Assembly: GCA_003290165.1 (NCBI GenBank)
Contig: QNQO01005772.1
Coordinates: 1-64,000 of the forward strand
DNA: 64,000 bases
Reading direction: 5' to 3'
DNA from: Berberis thunbergii
Lineage: Eukaryota; Streptophyta; Magnoliopsida; Ranunculales; Berberidaceae
Part shown: one piece after another, positions 11,624-23,379 of the stretch
Position numbering within the stretch: the first letter of the stretch is position 1
How the letters are laid out: every line of letters begins with the position of its first letter
Made by a program: the position numbers and the translations under genes
Notes under the pieces: generated by a model
What the model was told of the DNA's origin: nothing
Database searches by the model: none
Seen by the model: only the letters and a program-made list of their open reading frames with translations

Positions 11624-13260
11624 TAACAACATATTCCCTTACATTAGCCTGTGCCGTCTTCATTTCGGCTTCAGTGCAATTATGGGGATAATTAAAGCTG
11701 TGGATGGGGCTAGCATGTGTACAAGAGGTTCAACTCGAAGTATTTTCCTCCACACCACTGATTAATACTCCATCCAGAGATTCACGTTTCTGCTAGTAGA
11801 TAGTGAGTCCCGTTGTCTTCATAACCAATAGTTTATGTCATTAGATTTGCTTTGATGCAGAGCTTTGATTTGTTTTCTAAAAAGAATTGTAACTCAGTTC
11901 CCACAACTTCAACAGGGAGAGTTTTCATCTGTAGATGTTTCTTCATGTAAAAGATTTAACGAAATACATTCAAAGTCAGGCCTGTTGGGAACTAGTAAGA
12001 GTTTTGTTCAATTGTTCTCGCGAGTCCTTTATATTGTTTACCTATCCGGGTTATTTTAGTCTACAACATCTTGACCTCCTCAATATGAATTTTGAATTTG
12101 CAGGGAGAATAAAGTGGTATTCGCCATTGCATATTTCTTCCTTGCCCAAAATGGGGTAAGGAAGTAATCCATTTCAGTAAGAACTCAATGGGCAAGTAAA
12201 ACTGCTATCACGCGGAGTCTCTGTTGACGTTGCAGTTCATGGCAATGGTGATTTCCATCAAATCTCAATTCAAGGAGATAAGAGGTAGTGTTTTTTTAAT
12301 GTTCCAATTGACTCCTTGTCTGAGGGAAGAAATCCATTTCCATTATGTTTCCTGCAGAGCAACAAAAGCATGTCAACTATGCTATTGTGGATAACTTACC
12401 ATTTATCTTCTTGCCTAGGTAGAGGAGAGGAGGGGAGACTAAACTTCATTACCCTGTTTAATTTGCGTGGGTTCTGACAAATGACCATTGAAGTGATGTG
12501 TACCTTTTCAATTTTGATAGAAGTTGAAGATAAAGAAACGGGGAATAGGTGACCGATGCACCTTTGTATTCATCAAGCTTTGGGAAAAAAGCTTTATGAA
12601 AAACATTGGAGCTTGGCTAACTATCCCTCCCTCGCTGGTTTCCTTGACAATTAGAATTCCCCATAACATTGTATTTCTTTTGAAGATTGGTTTTGCCGTG
12701 TAGTTTTCTTTATCCTATTGAAGGGTTTTTATTTACTTTCTTTGCATTGGTTATTTGCTTGCATTGAATAGTAGTTTGGCGATATTGCTTAACTTTTTCA
12801 TTGCTAAATATTGTGTAAAACTTCGTTTCTAATTGTTTTTTTTTTTTTTTTCTCTAATAAAGTGGTATTGTTGAAATGAAGTTGGTTTGATGAATAGTAG
12901 TTTGAGATGAAGTTGGTATCAACTAAGTTAGTAGCAATGATAGCTTTTAGAGAAAAATCTCACACCACATAAGCCCTGGGGTCGAAATCACAACGTTTAA
13001 GTGGGGACAATATTTTGTTCTTAACAAAAGCAATAGAGCTAAAGCTCGAAACAATACTTTTACTTTTAAATCTACTAGTGTACCAATCGTGTCGTTGGCA
13101 CGACCATACACTAGTCCTTGGGTCATGCTTTCGGTACTCTCCAAATAGGGCATTATTGTATATTTGTCTTCATTGGGCCTAGTTTATGGGCATGTAGACT
13201 CAGAGTTTTGCCCATATGTAAGATTATGTTGACCCGGCCTTATAAGAGAAAAATGAAGTA
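11624..13260. other. 3' flank of CCMH and intergenic DNA
   Basis: The first part probably contains the CCMH 3' UTR. No other coding region is supported. A T run lies at about 12836-12850. Confidence 0.4.
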
Positions 13261-13269
13261 TTCTTGAAA

Positions 13270-13830
13270 AACCAAACTCTTGAGGAGGGGGACATTTCGC
13301 AATATGGAGAATTTGGATGGGAGGGTATTTTTGAGAGTTTGTGAATGGGGGATGGGCAATTTTGAAAGTTTGCAAATGGGTAAGGGCAATATCATAATTA
13401 CTGAGGGAGGGGCATTTTCATATTTTGTTAAGTGGGATGGGATAGCATTTTCAAGTTTTGATGAATGGAGAGGGGAAGTTTGGAATTTTGTGAATGGATA
13501 GGAGCAGTTTCGTAATTTTGTGGGAGGGGCATTGTTGAGATTTGGTGATTGTGGAGGGGCAATTTCGAAAGTTTGCAAATATGTAATGGCGGTGTCATAT
13601 TTTGTCGATGGATGGGCATTCTCGTAATTTGAAATGGGATGGGAGGGTGTTTTTTGAGATTTTGGTGAATTGGAAGGAGTAAGTTCCAAATTTTGTGAAT
13701 GGATAAGGGCAGTGTAATAATTTGTGGGGAGGAACATTGTCATAATTTAGCTAGTGGGAGTGGGAGGGGCATTGTTGGAATTTGTTAAATGAGGAGGGGC
13801 AGAATTGTAAATTGATGAATGGGATAGGCA
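13270..13830. repeat. Degenerate minisatellite, units of about 30 bp
   Basis: The plus strand repeats a theme of GGGAGGGGCA followed by a T/A-rich stretch (TTTTGGAATTTTGTGAATGG-like) about every 28-32 bp, with considerable divergence. Long open frames here on both strands are a by-product of the repeat and are not genes. Confidence 0.7.
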
Positions 13831-14515
13831 GCGACGTCAATTTAGAATTTTTTTTTGATTAAAATCATATCTTAATCAAACAGTAGAAATATAAAAAACA
13901 CAATAATTTGTTGCATGTTAACAGTGGTGTGTGTGAATTTTTGTTCATTTTATTGTTATTTGATCAACAATTTTAGGCAGGAAAGGTTGATAACCATTTT
14001 TTGTCAGATTTTGAACTTTTTATAATTTTATCTTTTCTATAAATGATGTTTGTAATTATGTTTTAAAGAAAATAAGTAAAAATGTAAAAACAAAAAAAAA
14101 ATGTTTGTCACACCTGACTGCCTAGACTTACTCTTATTTGATTGAAGAAGGCTTGATGTATTGTAATTCCCAAATTCTAAGCAGCCAGACTTTGTAGCCG
14201 GAATGCTCTCTCCCAAAATTCCAATTTGTGAATGCTCTCTCTCCCAAAATTGTTGAGCATTTTGGGAATTCCATTACACGGACACACATCAACGCGAATT
14301 GCCTTCATGAAAGAGATGGGATTTTTGTCGAAATGGCGAAGCTTGTTTTTTCTTTTTCTTTTTTTTTTTAATCTAAAGGTAGGGATAAAATAGTGCAACA
14401 GGATGCACCAGATACTTCTTTTTTCACTAAACGGGACGTTGGACACGGCGAGGAATTGCCTTTCAACGGATAGTTTCTCGACTTTGTAACGGCTACTTTT
14501 TTTTTCTCTCTGCTT

Positions 14516-14521
14516 TATAAA
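14516..14521 (+). promoter_or_regulatory. Probable TATA box of the LVKH-repeat gene
   Basis: TATAAA lies 183 bp upstream of the start codon at 14704 and is followed by a CT-rich leader with (TCT), (CT) and (CA) runs at about 14550-14655, a common arrangement for plant 5' UTRs. Confidence 0.5.
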
Positions 14522-14559
14522 CCATGTGACGCTTCTTCACTCCTCCATTTCTTCTTCTT

Positions 14560-14622
14560 CTTCTTCTTCCAAACTCATTCGATCTCTCTCTCTCTGACCT
14601 TCTCTCCGCCAAACCGTTGAAA

Positions 14623-14653
<31 letters not shown>

Positions 14654-14655
14654 TA
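14560..14655. repeat. CT- and CA-rich simple repeats in the 5' leader
   Basis: TTC repeats, then (CT)n and (CA)n tracts, precede the start codon of the LVKH-repeat gene. Confidence 0.8.
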
Positions 14656-14703
14656 CTCTTCTAACAAGTTTTTCTTGCTGATCGAAATCGAATCGAATTA
14701 GCA

Positions 14704-17700
14704 ATGGATCTTGGATGCCTGGATCTAGGTTGCTTGGATAAGAAAACCAAGGAAGACACTACTGCTCTCGAATCTGTACTCGCAGCCGTCAACGTTGGAA
14801 AGGTACATTCTCATCTTGATTTTGTTTACGTGTTGATTTATTTTATATTTTTGATTTCTGATACATTAGATTTTATAGACCCTAAAACTTGATAGTCAAT
14901 TAGTAATTGCATTGCAGCCAACCTGCAATCATTCATCCAAATTTTCTCATTTGTTTGGTTAGTTTCACCAATTCCACCTAAAATTAGGCATTTAGATGGT
15001 CAATTTTGGGCTCACATTCCCTTGTTGAGTTTGACACCTGAGAAATCCACTGACTAAAGTTGTGAACATCAAGTGTGCAATAAAATTCTCAGTATTACAT
15101 TGTTATGAGAGGTTTCGAAATGCATTGTTATGAGAGGTTTCGAAAGCAATTTTATGGATGGTGCAAGAATAGAAGGAAGAATTCGCAACCAAAAAATTAG
15201 CGTCGGCTCTTTGGATTATTACTAGATAGTATTACACGAGACATGGGACACTAGTAGACTCTCTTGCAAGTTATTGTTTTAGCAAGATATTGGGATTGAG
15301 GCGTGGGTATAAGCATAGCTGGTTACTTGTGCATCATTCCACTGAACTCAACTAGTGCTACATGAGACATGGAACACTAGCAGGCGTGCTTGCAAATTGC
15401 TGTCTTTGCTGGATGCATAGTAGCCATGCCACTGAATTTGCAAATTTAGAAAGCTATTGGGATTTAGGCTCCATGGCTATGAGCATAGTCAGTCACTTGT
15501 CTATCTCACTAAGCACTTATAGGCTTGGTTATGGTAGAAAAGTTGAGTAATCCAACTATCCAATGTGAGACTAGAGTTACCTATGTTGGAATGATCTTTT
15601 TGAAGAGATAGAACTTGTTTGAATGCCCATTTCATTAGAACGCACATGTAGAAACAACAAGAAATTTTTAATCCATTAGGAAGTGCTCACTTGGATATGA
15701 AACGAAATCTCTTGTGGTCAATGCCCAAATTCAAAGAGGAATGATACAGGCCATTGAAAGCTTCAAATATATGAGGAGGCACTTCTCATATCCTAGGAGA
15801 TACAGCCATTTCTGTTTAAAACAACGCACTTCAATTTTATTTCTTGATTTTGAACATTCCCTAAACACTTGATATTTATGACACATCTTTTAGTTCGTCC
15901 TAAAAATACACAGTACAATCTCACTTACTTTCACTTAACATCCATTCTTCCGGAAACTTTGTATCTAAAACCATTATAACTTGTCATTTGCCAATTCCAT
16001 CAGGTTGGATACCCTTCTGTTCACATCCGTGTTGACTTGTAGCCTATTGCATCCTAATAAAGAGGATATTTATTGGACTCTTGAATTCTAAATAGGGCAT
16101 CTACGTATTTCTTTAGGATGGTCTATAGATTTTTGTCTGGTGTTAATTGGAACTAGTAGCACACCATAGCAATGTGGTGTATGATACATACCACAACCTT
16201 GCTTCACTAGGGATCCATATTTTCTGTTAACAGATTGTGAGTTACAAATTGAATGGTTATTATGTAAAATTTGATTTTCTCGCTGATTTGATTCTGAACT
16301 TGTCTGGTGCTATTCTTATAGGTAAGACGATAACAAGTATCATTTATTGTAAAATTTTGGTCCAATACATATGTGGCTATTTCTGAGTTAGTTTGTGCGA
16401 ATGACAAATTCTTCTAACAATTGAAGTGAATATTGACACTGTCCAATTCTAGGAGTAAACATCTAAACCTTTGATGCCACAAATAACTCTTCTTAGGCCA
16501 CAACTGGCAATTATTCAAATTGCCCCTGTCTCAGTTTTTTGTCTCAGGGCCGAGCAACAGCCATGCTCCTTGTTGACATATTTTCTTTATTCTCTTTTGC
16601 AGAGCAAAGTATCAAAAGAGACGAGTCAATCGGCTCTTAATACTGTTAATAAATCGAATTTGCAAATGAAGAAAGCACACCGAAGAAGTTCTTCACCTCT
16701 TAATTGGTTCCCTCGAAGAAAGACAGATTCTTATTTGAAAAGAAAGATAAGGCTCTTGCAGGTAAAATTCTTCTTTCACTCCTCTTCTAGACAGAACTTC
16801 ACATAAAAAGTTATACTTGGCTTATCTTGTTGACCCTGGCAGGAAGTAGGAGGCATGAATTCAACTCTTGATGAAACTTTGGGTGATTCAAATCCTCATT
16901 ACTCAAGAGTATTGAGGGAAAAAATTGCAGCTAGAGAGGCAGCGCGTAAAGCCATGGAAGCTCGCAAAGCTGCAATGGTGGAAGCATCTTGGTGTCGAAT
17001 CCTCAGTGCTGCCAGGTTTTCTTCTTACTTTTTTGAAGAGGACGATTACTTTTCCTTCCTCACCCAATTAATCAAATTTTCTTTTTCCACATTACAGGAT
17101 CCAAAGTAAAGAAGCAGAATCTCTATTGCTGGAAGCAGAGAAAAATGTAGCTGACGCTTTTGAAGCTGCAGCAGCAATGGGAGTGATAATGTATGATAGA
17201 CCAGATTGCCCAAGGAAGCCATGTGAGGTAGAATCATCCTCAGTTAATATGGGAGGTTCTACTACTCACACTGTGACAGCATCCTTTGAAACTGCATTTG
17301 AGGTAGATAAAGAAGTTGCAGTAGCGGTTAAGGCTGCATTCATCCGACTTGCAAATTGTCCATCCTCTTTAAATAAAGCTGAATTCAGAGATTTGCTGTG
17401 GAAAATTAATCAGAATCCGGATTCGAGAGAAACTAATGAGTGTTCATCAGGTTGTCAACCAGATGCTGGGTCAGAACTGGAATCGGAATCTCAAAGAGAT
17501 GACTGTGGTTCCAAAGATATAAATCTCAATGTGCTGGATGCAGAGATGCGACAGGGGAAGTGGAAGAGTAAAAAGGGTCCTGATATTGACTCTCCGAAGC
17601 TTGTTGATCTAATGTTTGAAAGGCTTAAATGCTTGCAAGAAGATGAACTGGCTTCTCTTGCCACTATTGTTGCAACATGTGGCTTGAATGCTGTTCTTCT

Positions 17701-20071
17701 AGAAGTAGAAAACACGAAGCATCATGATCCCGAATCTAGCATGGAGTGCTTCAAGGATGGGAAGGTGAGAAGGAAACAAGTTGTGACAGAACTTCCAAGT
17801 CTAGACAAGTTTTTGGTGAAACATGTTTCCAAACTTGAAAAAGAGGTGCAAGACGCCAAGAACAAAAGCAAGAATGATCAGGAAGAAAGTAAGAAACTTG
17901 GAGACTCTGAGAAAAGAGTGGGCATGTCCAAGCCTGTTCCTGACTTGGGAAGTATTCTTGTAAAACATGCCTCAAAATTAGAAAAGGAGATTGAAGTGGC
18001 AAAGAAGACGTCAAGAAAAGAATTTGAAATGAAGCCTAAGCAGTCCGGAAACGCTCTAGATGCAACAGATGTTCCAAGTCTAGACACAGTTCTGGTGAAG
18101 CACATGTCTCGACTTGAAAGAGAGGTGCAAGAAGCCAAAGATATGGGAAAGAATCATCTTACTGAAGGAGGAGAGAAGAATCCAAAGAGCTCCATGAAGA
18201 GGGAGGATATGAGCAATACTTCATCTGGTGCTGCTCAGGACCTGGGAAATATTCTAGTAAAGCATTCATCTAAGTTAGAAAAGGAGATCAACGAGGAGAA
18301 GAAAAAACTAGGAAGCACATTTGACAATACAGAAGGCACAAAGCATTCTCTAAGACAAAAAGATGTTCCAAAAGGTCCAAGCTTAGATGAGTGTTTGGTG
18401 AAGCACGTGTCTAGACTTGAAAGAGAAGTCCAGGAAGCTAAGAACAGAAGAAAAAATGACCTCATGGAGAGTAGGGATGCATCTAATGCTGTGGATTCAC
18501 TTCAAGATGCTGAAAACATGGATGAGAATGGTACTTCATCCCTTGCATGTGGAGAGCAAGTTGATAAAGAAAATGTAAGTTTGAATGGAAATGCAGGGTG
18601 GGACGCAGAAAGCAGTCTTGATAGTATCTTAGTCAAGCCAATTCACAGATTGGAGAGGGAGAAAATGCAAGCATCACCTCTGGATATGAGATATAAAACC
18701 AAAAGTGAGCGAAAGAAAGAAGCAGAGATGGCTGTTTCCAATGCAGGGTGGGGCTCAGAAAGCAGTCTTGATAGTATCTTAGTCAAGCCAATTCACAGAT
18801 TGGAGAGGGAGAAAATGCAAGCATCACCTCTGGATATGGGATATAAAACCAAAAGTGAGCGAAAGAAAGAAGCAGAGATGGCTGTTTCCAATGCAGGGTG
18901 GGGCTCAGAAAGCAGTCTTGATAGTATCTTAGTCAAGCCAATTCACAGATTGGAGAGGGAGAAAATGCAAGCATCACCTCTGGATATGGGATATAAAACC
19001 AAAAGTGAGCGAAAGAAAGAAGCAGAGATGGCTGTTTCCAATTCAGGGTGGGGCTCAGAAAGCAGTCTTGATAGTATCTTAGTCAAGCCAATTCACAGAT
19101 TGGAGAGGGAGAAAATGCAAGCATCACCTCTGGATATGGGATATAAAACCAAAAGTGAGCGAAAGAAAGAAGCAGAGACGGCTGTTTCCAATGCAGGGTG
19201 GGACTCAGAAAGCAGTCTTGATAGTATCTTAGTCAAGCCAATTCACAGATTGGAGAGGGAGAAAATGCAAGCATCACCTCTGGATATGGGATATAAAACC
19301 AAAAGTGACCGCAAGAAAGAAGCAGAGATGGCTGTTTCCAATTGTGATCCGTTGGACAAAGTCTTAGTAAAGCGTGACTCGAGGCTCGAGGAAGAAAAAA
19401 TTGAATTTGGTTCAAGAGGAGGCATGGTTGAAGTCAGAAGGAAAGACACAAGTACTGATAATAGTGCTGGTAGTTTGGATCAAATCTTAGTGAAACATCA
19501 GTCACGGCTGGAAAAGGAAAAGGCAAACTTGGTTCAACAACCTGAAGATCGAATTAAGCACTCTGAAACTAGACGAGCAGCAAAAGTGAGAGAGTTACAA
19601 GATGCATGGGGAGGCTCTGATAATAGTGCTGGTAGTTTGGATCAAATCTTAGTGAAACATCAGTCACGGCTAGAAAAGGAAAAGTTGAACTTGGTTCAAC
19701 AACCTGAAGATCGAATTAAGCACCCTGAAACTAGACAAGCAGCAAAAGTGAGAGAGTTACAAGATGCCTGGGGAGGCTTGAGCTTAGGGAATTCCATCCG
19801 TCCACATCTTTCAAGACTTGAAAGAGAAAAGGCAAGTTTTCTTCCTGCACATTAGTAATTCTTTTGTGCGCAGATCATATGCACGAGTTTTATGATTGAT
19901 TCACGTTATAATAGTTGGTAGCTGCTATATATTAAAAAAAAAATTTAATGCTTCATTTTGAACTCTGAATTTAGTTTGTGACCTCAGCTCATGCAATTTA
20001 TATCATTTGTTCAGGCTGCCTGGATAAAAGCAGAACAGGAGGAGCAAAACCGAGCGCAGTTGGAGGCATGA
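14704..20071 (+). CDS. Plant-specific LVKH/RLE repeat coiled-coil protein, function unknown
   Basis: Exons: 14704-14802, 16603-16761, 16843-17015, 17098-19831 and 20015-20071, predicting 1073 residues. The start MDLGCLDLGC and the blocks LNWFPRRK, LDETLGDSNPHYSRVLREK and ASFETAFEVDKEVA...AFIRLANCP resemble a conserved but uncharacterised plant family; I recall no established function. After a globular-looking N-terminal third, the protein consists of about 13 copies of a motif like SLDxILVKHxSRLEREK, probably amphipathic helix. Five consecutive copies sit in 50-residue units (18590-19339) and two in 54-residue units (19455-19778). The last intron uses a GC donor with ideal context, AAG|GCAAGT, at 19832. 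Joined in frame it gives the C-terminus AAWIKAEQEEQNRAQLEA. Without splicing the frame would end ASFLPAH at 19855. The terminal exon is present twice (20015-20071 and 20257-20313). The protein is highly charged, with no signal peptide or membrane segment. Confidence 0.85.
15097..15530. repeat. Short direct repeats in intron 1 of the LVKH gene
   Basis: A 25 bp sequence (around TTATGAGAGGTTTCGAAA) occurs twice in tandem near 15100-15146. A looser ~130 bp duplication centred on GAGACATGG(G/A)ACACTAG follows at about 15235 and 15362. The rest of this 1.8 kb intron shows nothing recognisable. Confidence 0.6.
18590..19339 (+). repeat. Five in-frame 150 bp tandem repeats, nearly identical
   Basis: Units start at 18590, 18740, 18890, 19040 and 19190. 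Units 2 and 3 are identical over 150 bp. Units 1, 4 and 5 differ by a few substitutions (for example GGACGCAG, GGGCTCAG or GGACTCAG near the unit start). Each encodes one SSLDSILVKPIHRLEREK motif plus a basic linker, so each unit adds 50 residues. Confidence 0.97.
19455..19778 (+). repeat. Two in-frame 162 bp tandem repeats
   Basis: Two 54-residue units, each GSLDQILVKHQSRLEKEK followed by NLVQQPEDRIKH and RELQDAWGG, follow each other directly with only a few substitutions. Confidence 0.95.
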
Positions 20072-20366
20072 CAAGTACACTCTTTTTGTTCTCTCCAAGT
20101 GTAAGTAACTCTGTTGTTCCATATACGAGTTTTATGATTGATTCACGTTATAATAGTTGGTAGCTGCTATATATTAAAAAAAAAATTTAATGCTTCATTT
20201 TGAACTCTGAATTTAGTTTGTGACCTCAGCTCATGCAATTTATATCATTTGTTCAGGCTGCCTGGATAAAAGCAGAACAGGAGGAGCAAAACCGAGCGCA
20301 GTTGGAGGCATGACAAGTACACTCTTTTTGTTCTCTCCAAGTGTAAGTAACTCTGTTGTTCCATAT
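19883..20366 (+). repeat. Exact 242 bp tandem duplication carrying the terminal exon
   Basis: 19883-20124 is repeated at 20125-20366 with no difference that I could see. Each copy holds the end of the last intron with its acceptor (TTGTTCAG), the 57 bp terminal exon to TGA, and downstream sequence ending in CCATAT. The duplication junction is ATAT|ACGAG. Confidence 0.96.
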
Positions 20367-21926
20367 AGGAATTCTTTAGAAACTTCTTCAATATGTTGAG
20401 ATACTTGGTACAAATCAGAAATAAATGTTAGTACCTTCAGATCTTTGGACAGAAATTGTGTAATTTTGGTGTGCAGTGAGCAGGGATTATCTTGAGCTAG
20501 CATCTAGTAAGGCTGAAATGGCAAACTAGTTTTTCTGATGAAACTTTAGTTTTTTCATCTCCTCACTCAGTACCTTTGAACAAGCCCCAACATAACACAA
20601 ATATGTTTTTTCAAATATGTTTTTGAAAAGCACAAATATGTGATAAAGCTAGAACCTAGATATGCAAGGATGATAAATTCTGATAAGTATTACACCGATA
20701 CTTGATCAAGCCAGCACATTTCCATCCCCATTTAGTGGATTATGGTTACTTATTTTAGTATATCTTGTTTAAATAAATTGATTAACAGTTTGCTTCATCT
20801 GTAAATTTCTCCAACAACAGTGATCATTTTACAACTCTTCCTGGATTAAAAAAAAAAAACCTTCACCATCATCTTGAAATTAATGTTGGTGGCAACAAAA
20901 ACTAAAACTATGTTATTAATTCAGGAAATCCTTGTGATAGCATAGCTATTGTGAGATAAGGATATGTATCTGAATTAAATACAAAGCACGTGAACTTTTT
21001 ATATATCCTTCAAATTTATCAAAATGAAGCAGTATTTAGTATCTCATTCAGAAAATCTTTTTCCTGGGGAAACTGTGGAGCTCTGAATTTGATTGTTCAC
21101 ACTCTTACTAGGACATGTTGCTTTCAATTAACTATGCTAATCTTATTTTGTTGCTTTCAATTACTTTCCGCATCCATATATAACTTCAAAACAAAATGAT
21201 TGAAATAATAACCACTCAAACCAATGTAGTACTAGCTCAGCTGGTAGTCGCTAGATTAAAGAATCGCATCATTCGTTTTTGCATCAACCAAAAGCAAAGG
21301 AAAGGATCCAGCCTCCCCTAGAAATGGTTGTTTCCCATCAATAAATAGAGGTGTCTTTTTGGACAAGTAGAGAAAAGTTCAATCATAATAAACAACCAAT
21401 CAACCACTAGTAGTGGCGTGAAGCTGTAGTGTGTTTAATTCCTTTATCTATTTATGAACCTCCCAACACCATTCTGACTTCTCACTTCTCTATCCATTTG
21501 TATGATGGACCAACCACTTACTATAATTATGGATGTCTAGCTACAAACCACCACCATTAATGGTCCCCTCCACCTTCTCATGCTGCTTGACTTCAGGCTG
21601 TGGAATTTTGCTATTTTACATTCTAATGAGAGGATGTAAGTGGGAAAAAATGAATAACATATAATTTGAAAAATCAATGCTATATCAAGCAAAAAATAAA
21701 AAATAAAAAAAATCTTAGGATATGTTTGGTTAGCAATTTTCCATTTATTTTGTTATATAGATTTTCGTTGTTTGGTTGTCTATTTACTAACGGAAGATCA
21801 ATTCTTCATAAGATTGTTTTTCCACTATTCATGCGAATTCAAGTTCGAATGGGAGACTTTGAAATTAAATTCATGGAAATGGTTTCAATTTTTATGTCTA
21901 TTTTTCTTGCAACCAAAGAGACTTTT
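20367..21926. other. Intergenic AT-rich DNA
   Basis: No gene is supported. A short tRNA/SINE-like A-box (AGTACTAGCTCAGCTGG) at about 21229-21245 resembles the start of the sequence near 38232, but no B-box follows within the expected distance. Confidence 0.4.
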
Positions 21927-22651
21927 AGAGGGTGTTTGTTTGTTTTTGCTTCTGACTAGTATTAATAAGAAGTGGACCACCTTGTTTGGAGTATTTGTTT
22001 TTAGTTCTGATCAGAAGTTATGCTTCTGATTGAAGTAAGCAACAGGGAGGTGCTGATCACTTAGTACTGAGTGTTTAGTAAAAAATTATTTCAGTAATAA
22101 CTTTAACATAATTTTGTAATGAAAATTGCTGCTTTCATCTTTTTAAAAGTAAATAGGGTTAAATTTTTACGGCACACGTTCATTCTCTTCATTAAGCATT
22201 GTGATTCTCTTTCTCTCTTTCATCTTTATTTTCTTTCTTTGTATTTTCAAGTTTTTTTTTCATCTTTCAAACTCTCTATCTCATGTATATTTTAAAGTTT
22301 TTAGTATGTAGTTTTTGTGTCTTATGTGTATCATAAGATATCAAATCAAATAACCCATATTTGGATTAATGATTCCATCAAATAACTAATTAAATCGCCA
22401 CAGACGTATTGCTCATATTCAACAACAACGCCATAATCGTATTCGGTATGATTTTAAGCACAATATTTATGTCATAAAATTTTTCAGCATAGTGGGACAA
22501 AATTGTCAAACAGTTCCTATTAAGCACCTAAAAACAAACACCTTTTAATTGTACAGTTTCTAATCAGCAGCGCATTCAGAAGTAAAAACAAACAGTTCAT
22601 TCAGAAGCTCGTTCAGAAATTCTGAGCACTTAAAAAAAACAAACACTCTCT
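21927..22651. mobile_element. Non-autonomous TIR transposon, hAT-like ends
   Basis: The ends are inverted: AGAGGGTGTTTGTTTG on the left and, reversed, AGAGAGTGTTTGTTTT on the right. Subterminal TTCAGAAG/CTTCTGA motifs occur repeatedly on both sides. There is no transposase. I could not settle the flanking target-site duplication, so the superfamily is an inference from the terminal motif. Confidence 0.6.
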
Positions 22652-23005
22652 TTATACTTTTCAAAAACCATGCTCTCCTAAAAAAAAATTTATTATTCAT
22701 TTAAATGCCATTGACGACTCCGGGCCTTGTGATATCATTTGGCATAAATCTTATCAAATAAGCCTGTTTTTTTTTTTTTTTTTTTTTTACTAATATAGAT
22801 ATTTGCAATGTCTACACGATGGTCAATCATATGTAACTGTAGCACCTTTGAGTGGGCGGGTATGAGGCTGACAAACTACCAAAGGGAGTTTCACATCACC
22901 TGGGTGCTGGGTGTGAGAATGAAATATGTTATATAGATACGAGTTTGAATTCTCATGATACAGCAGCCGTGCAGGCCTTGATACAAATATCACAATATTG
23001 TAATT

Positions 23006-23164
23006 GAGTGAGGCTAGGAAACCAAGTTTTGCAACCAGAATGATGTGGCATCATTAAAATCTTTTTTACAATATCGAGATACACAGACTATTTGAAAATT
23101 TTCATTATTTCGAAATCACGTCACCATAGTTGCAAAATATGGTTGCAAAAACTTGATTCCTAAC
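23006..23164. mobile_element. Small palindromic MITE, copy 1 of 2
   Basis: The ends GAGTGAGGCTAGGAA...AAGTTTTGCAACC and, reversed, GTTAGGAATCAAG are inverted repeats. The same family occurs at 42083-42249, where an empty site is available in the paralogous flank. Confidence 0.65.
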
Positions 23165-23274
23165 ATTTTACATTTTTTTTTATTGTAATTTAAAACCTTA
23201 TTCGAGTTTAAAATAATAAAAAATAAAATAAAATAATTAGAAGGGTCTAGTTACGCGGAAGGAAGTACACGCCC

Positions 23275-23280
23275 TATAAA
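23275..23280 (+). promoter_or_regulatory. Probable TATA box of the small zinc-finger gene
   Basis: TATAAA sits 100 bp upstream of the start codon at 23380, in CGCCCTATAAACGCGC context. Confidence 0.55.
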
Positions 23281-23379
23281 CGCGCAACCCTCTGTTCTTC
23301 TTCTGCAACCCATCGTCTCTGCTTCTGCTTTCAATCCTTTTCTTCTCCAAGCTTATTCGATCATCGATCAACAAACACA

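Noticed and set aside
13240..13743. Minus-strand 167-codon open frame
   Set aside because: It is a reading of the minisatellite; composition is repetitive and resembles no family.
18590..19339. CRISPR-like array
   Set aside because: Repeats are 150 bp, contiguous, in frame and coding, in a plant nuclear gene.
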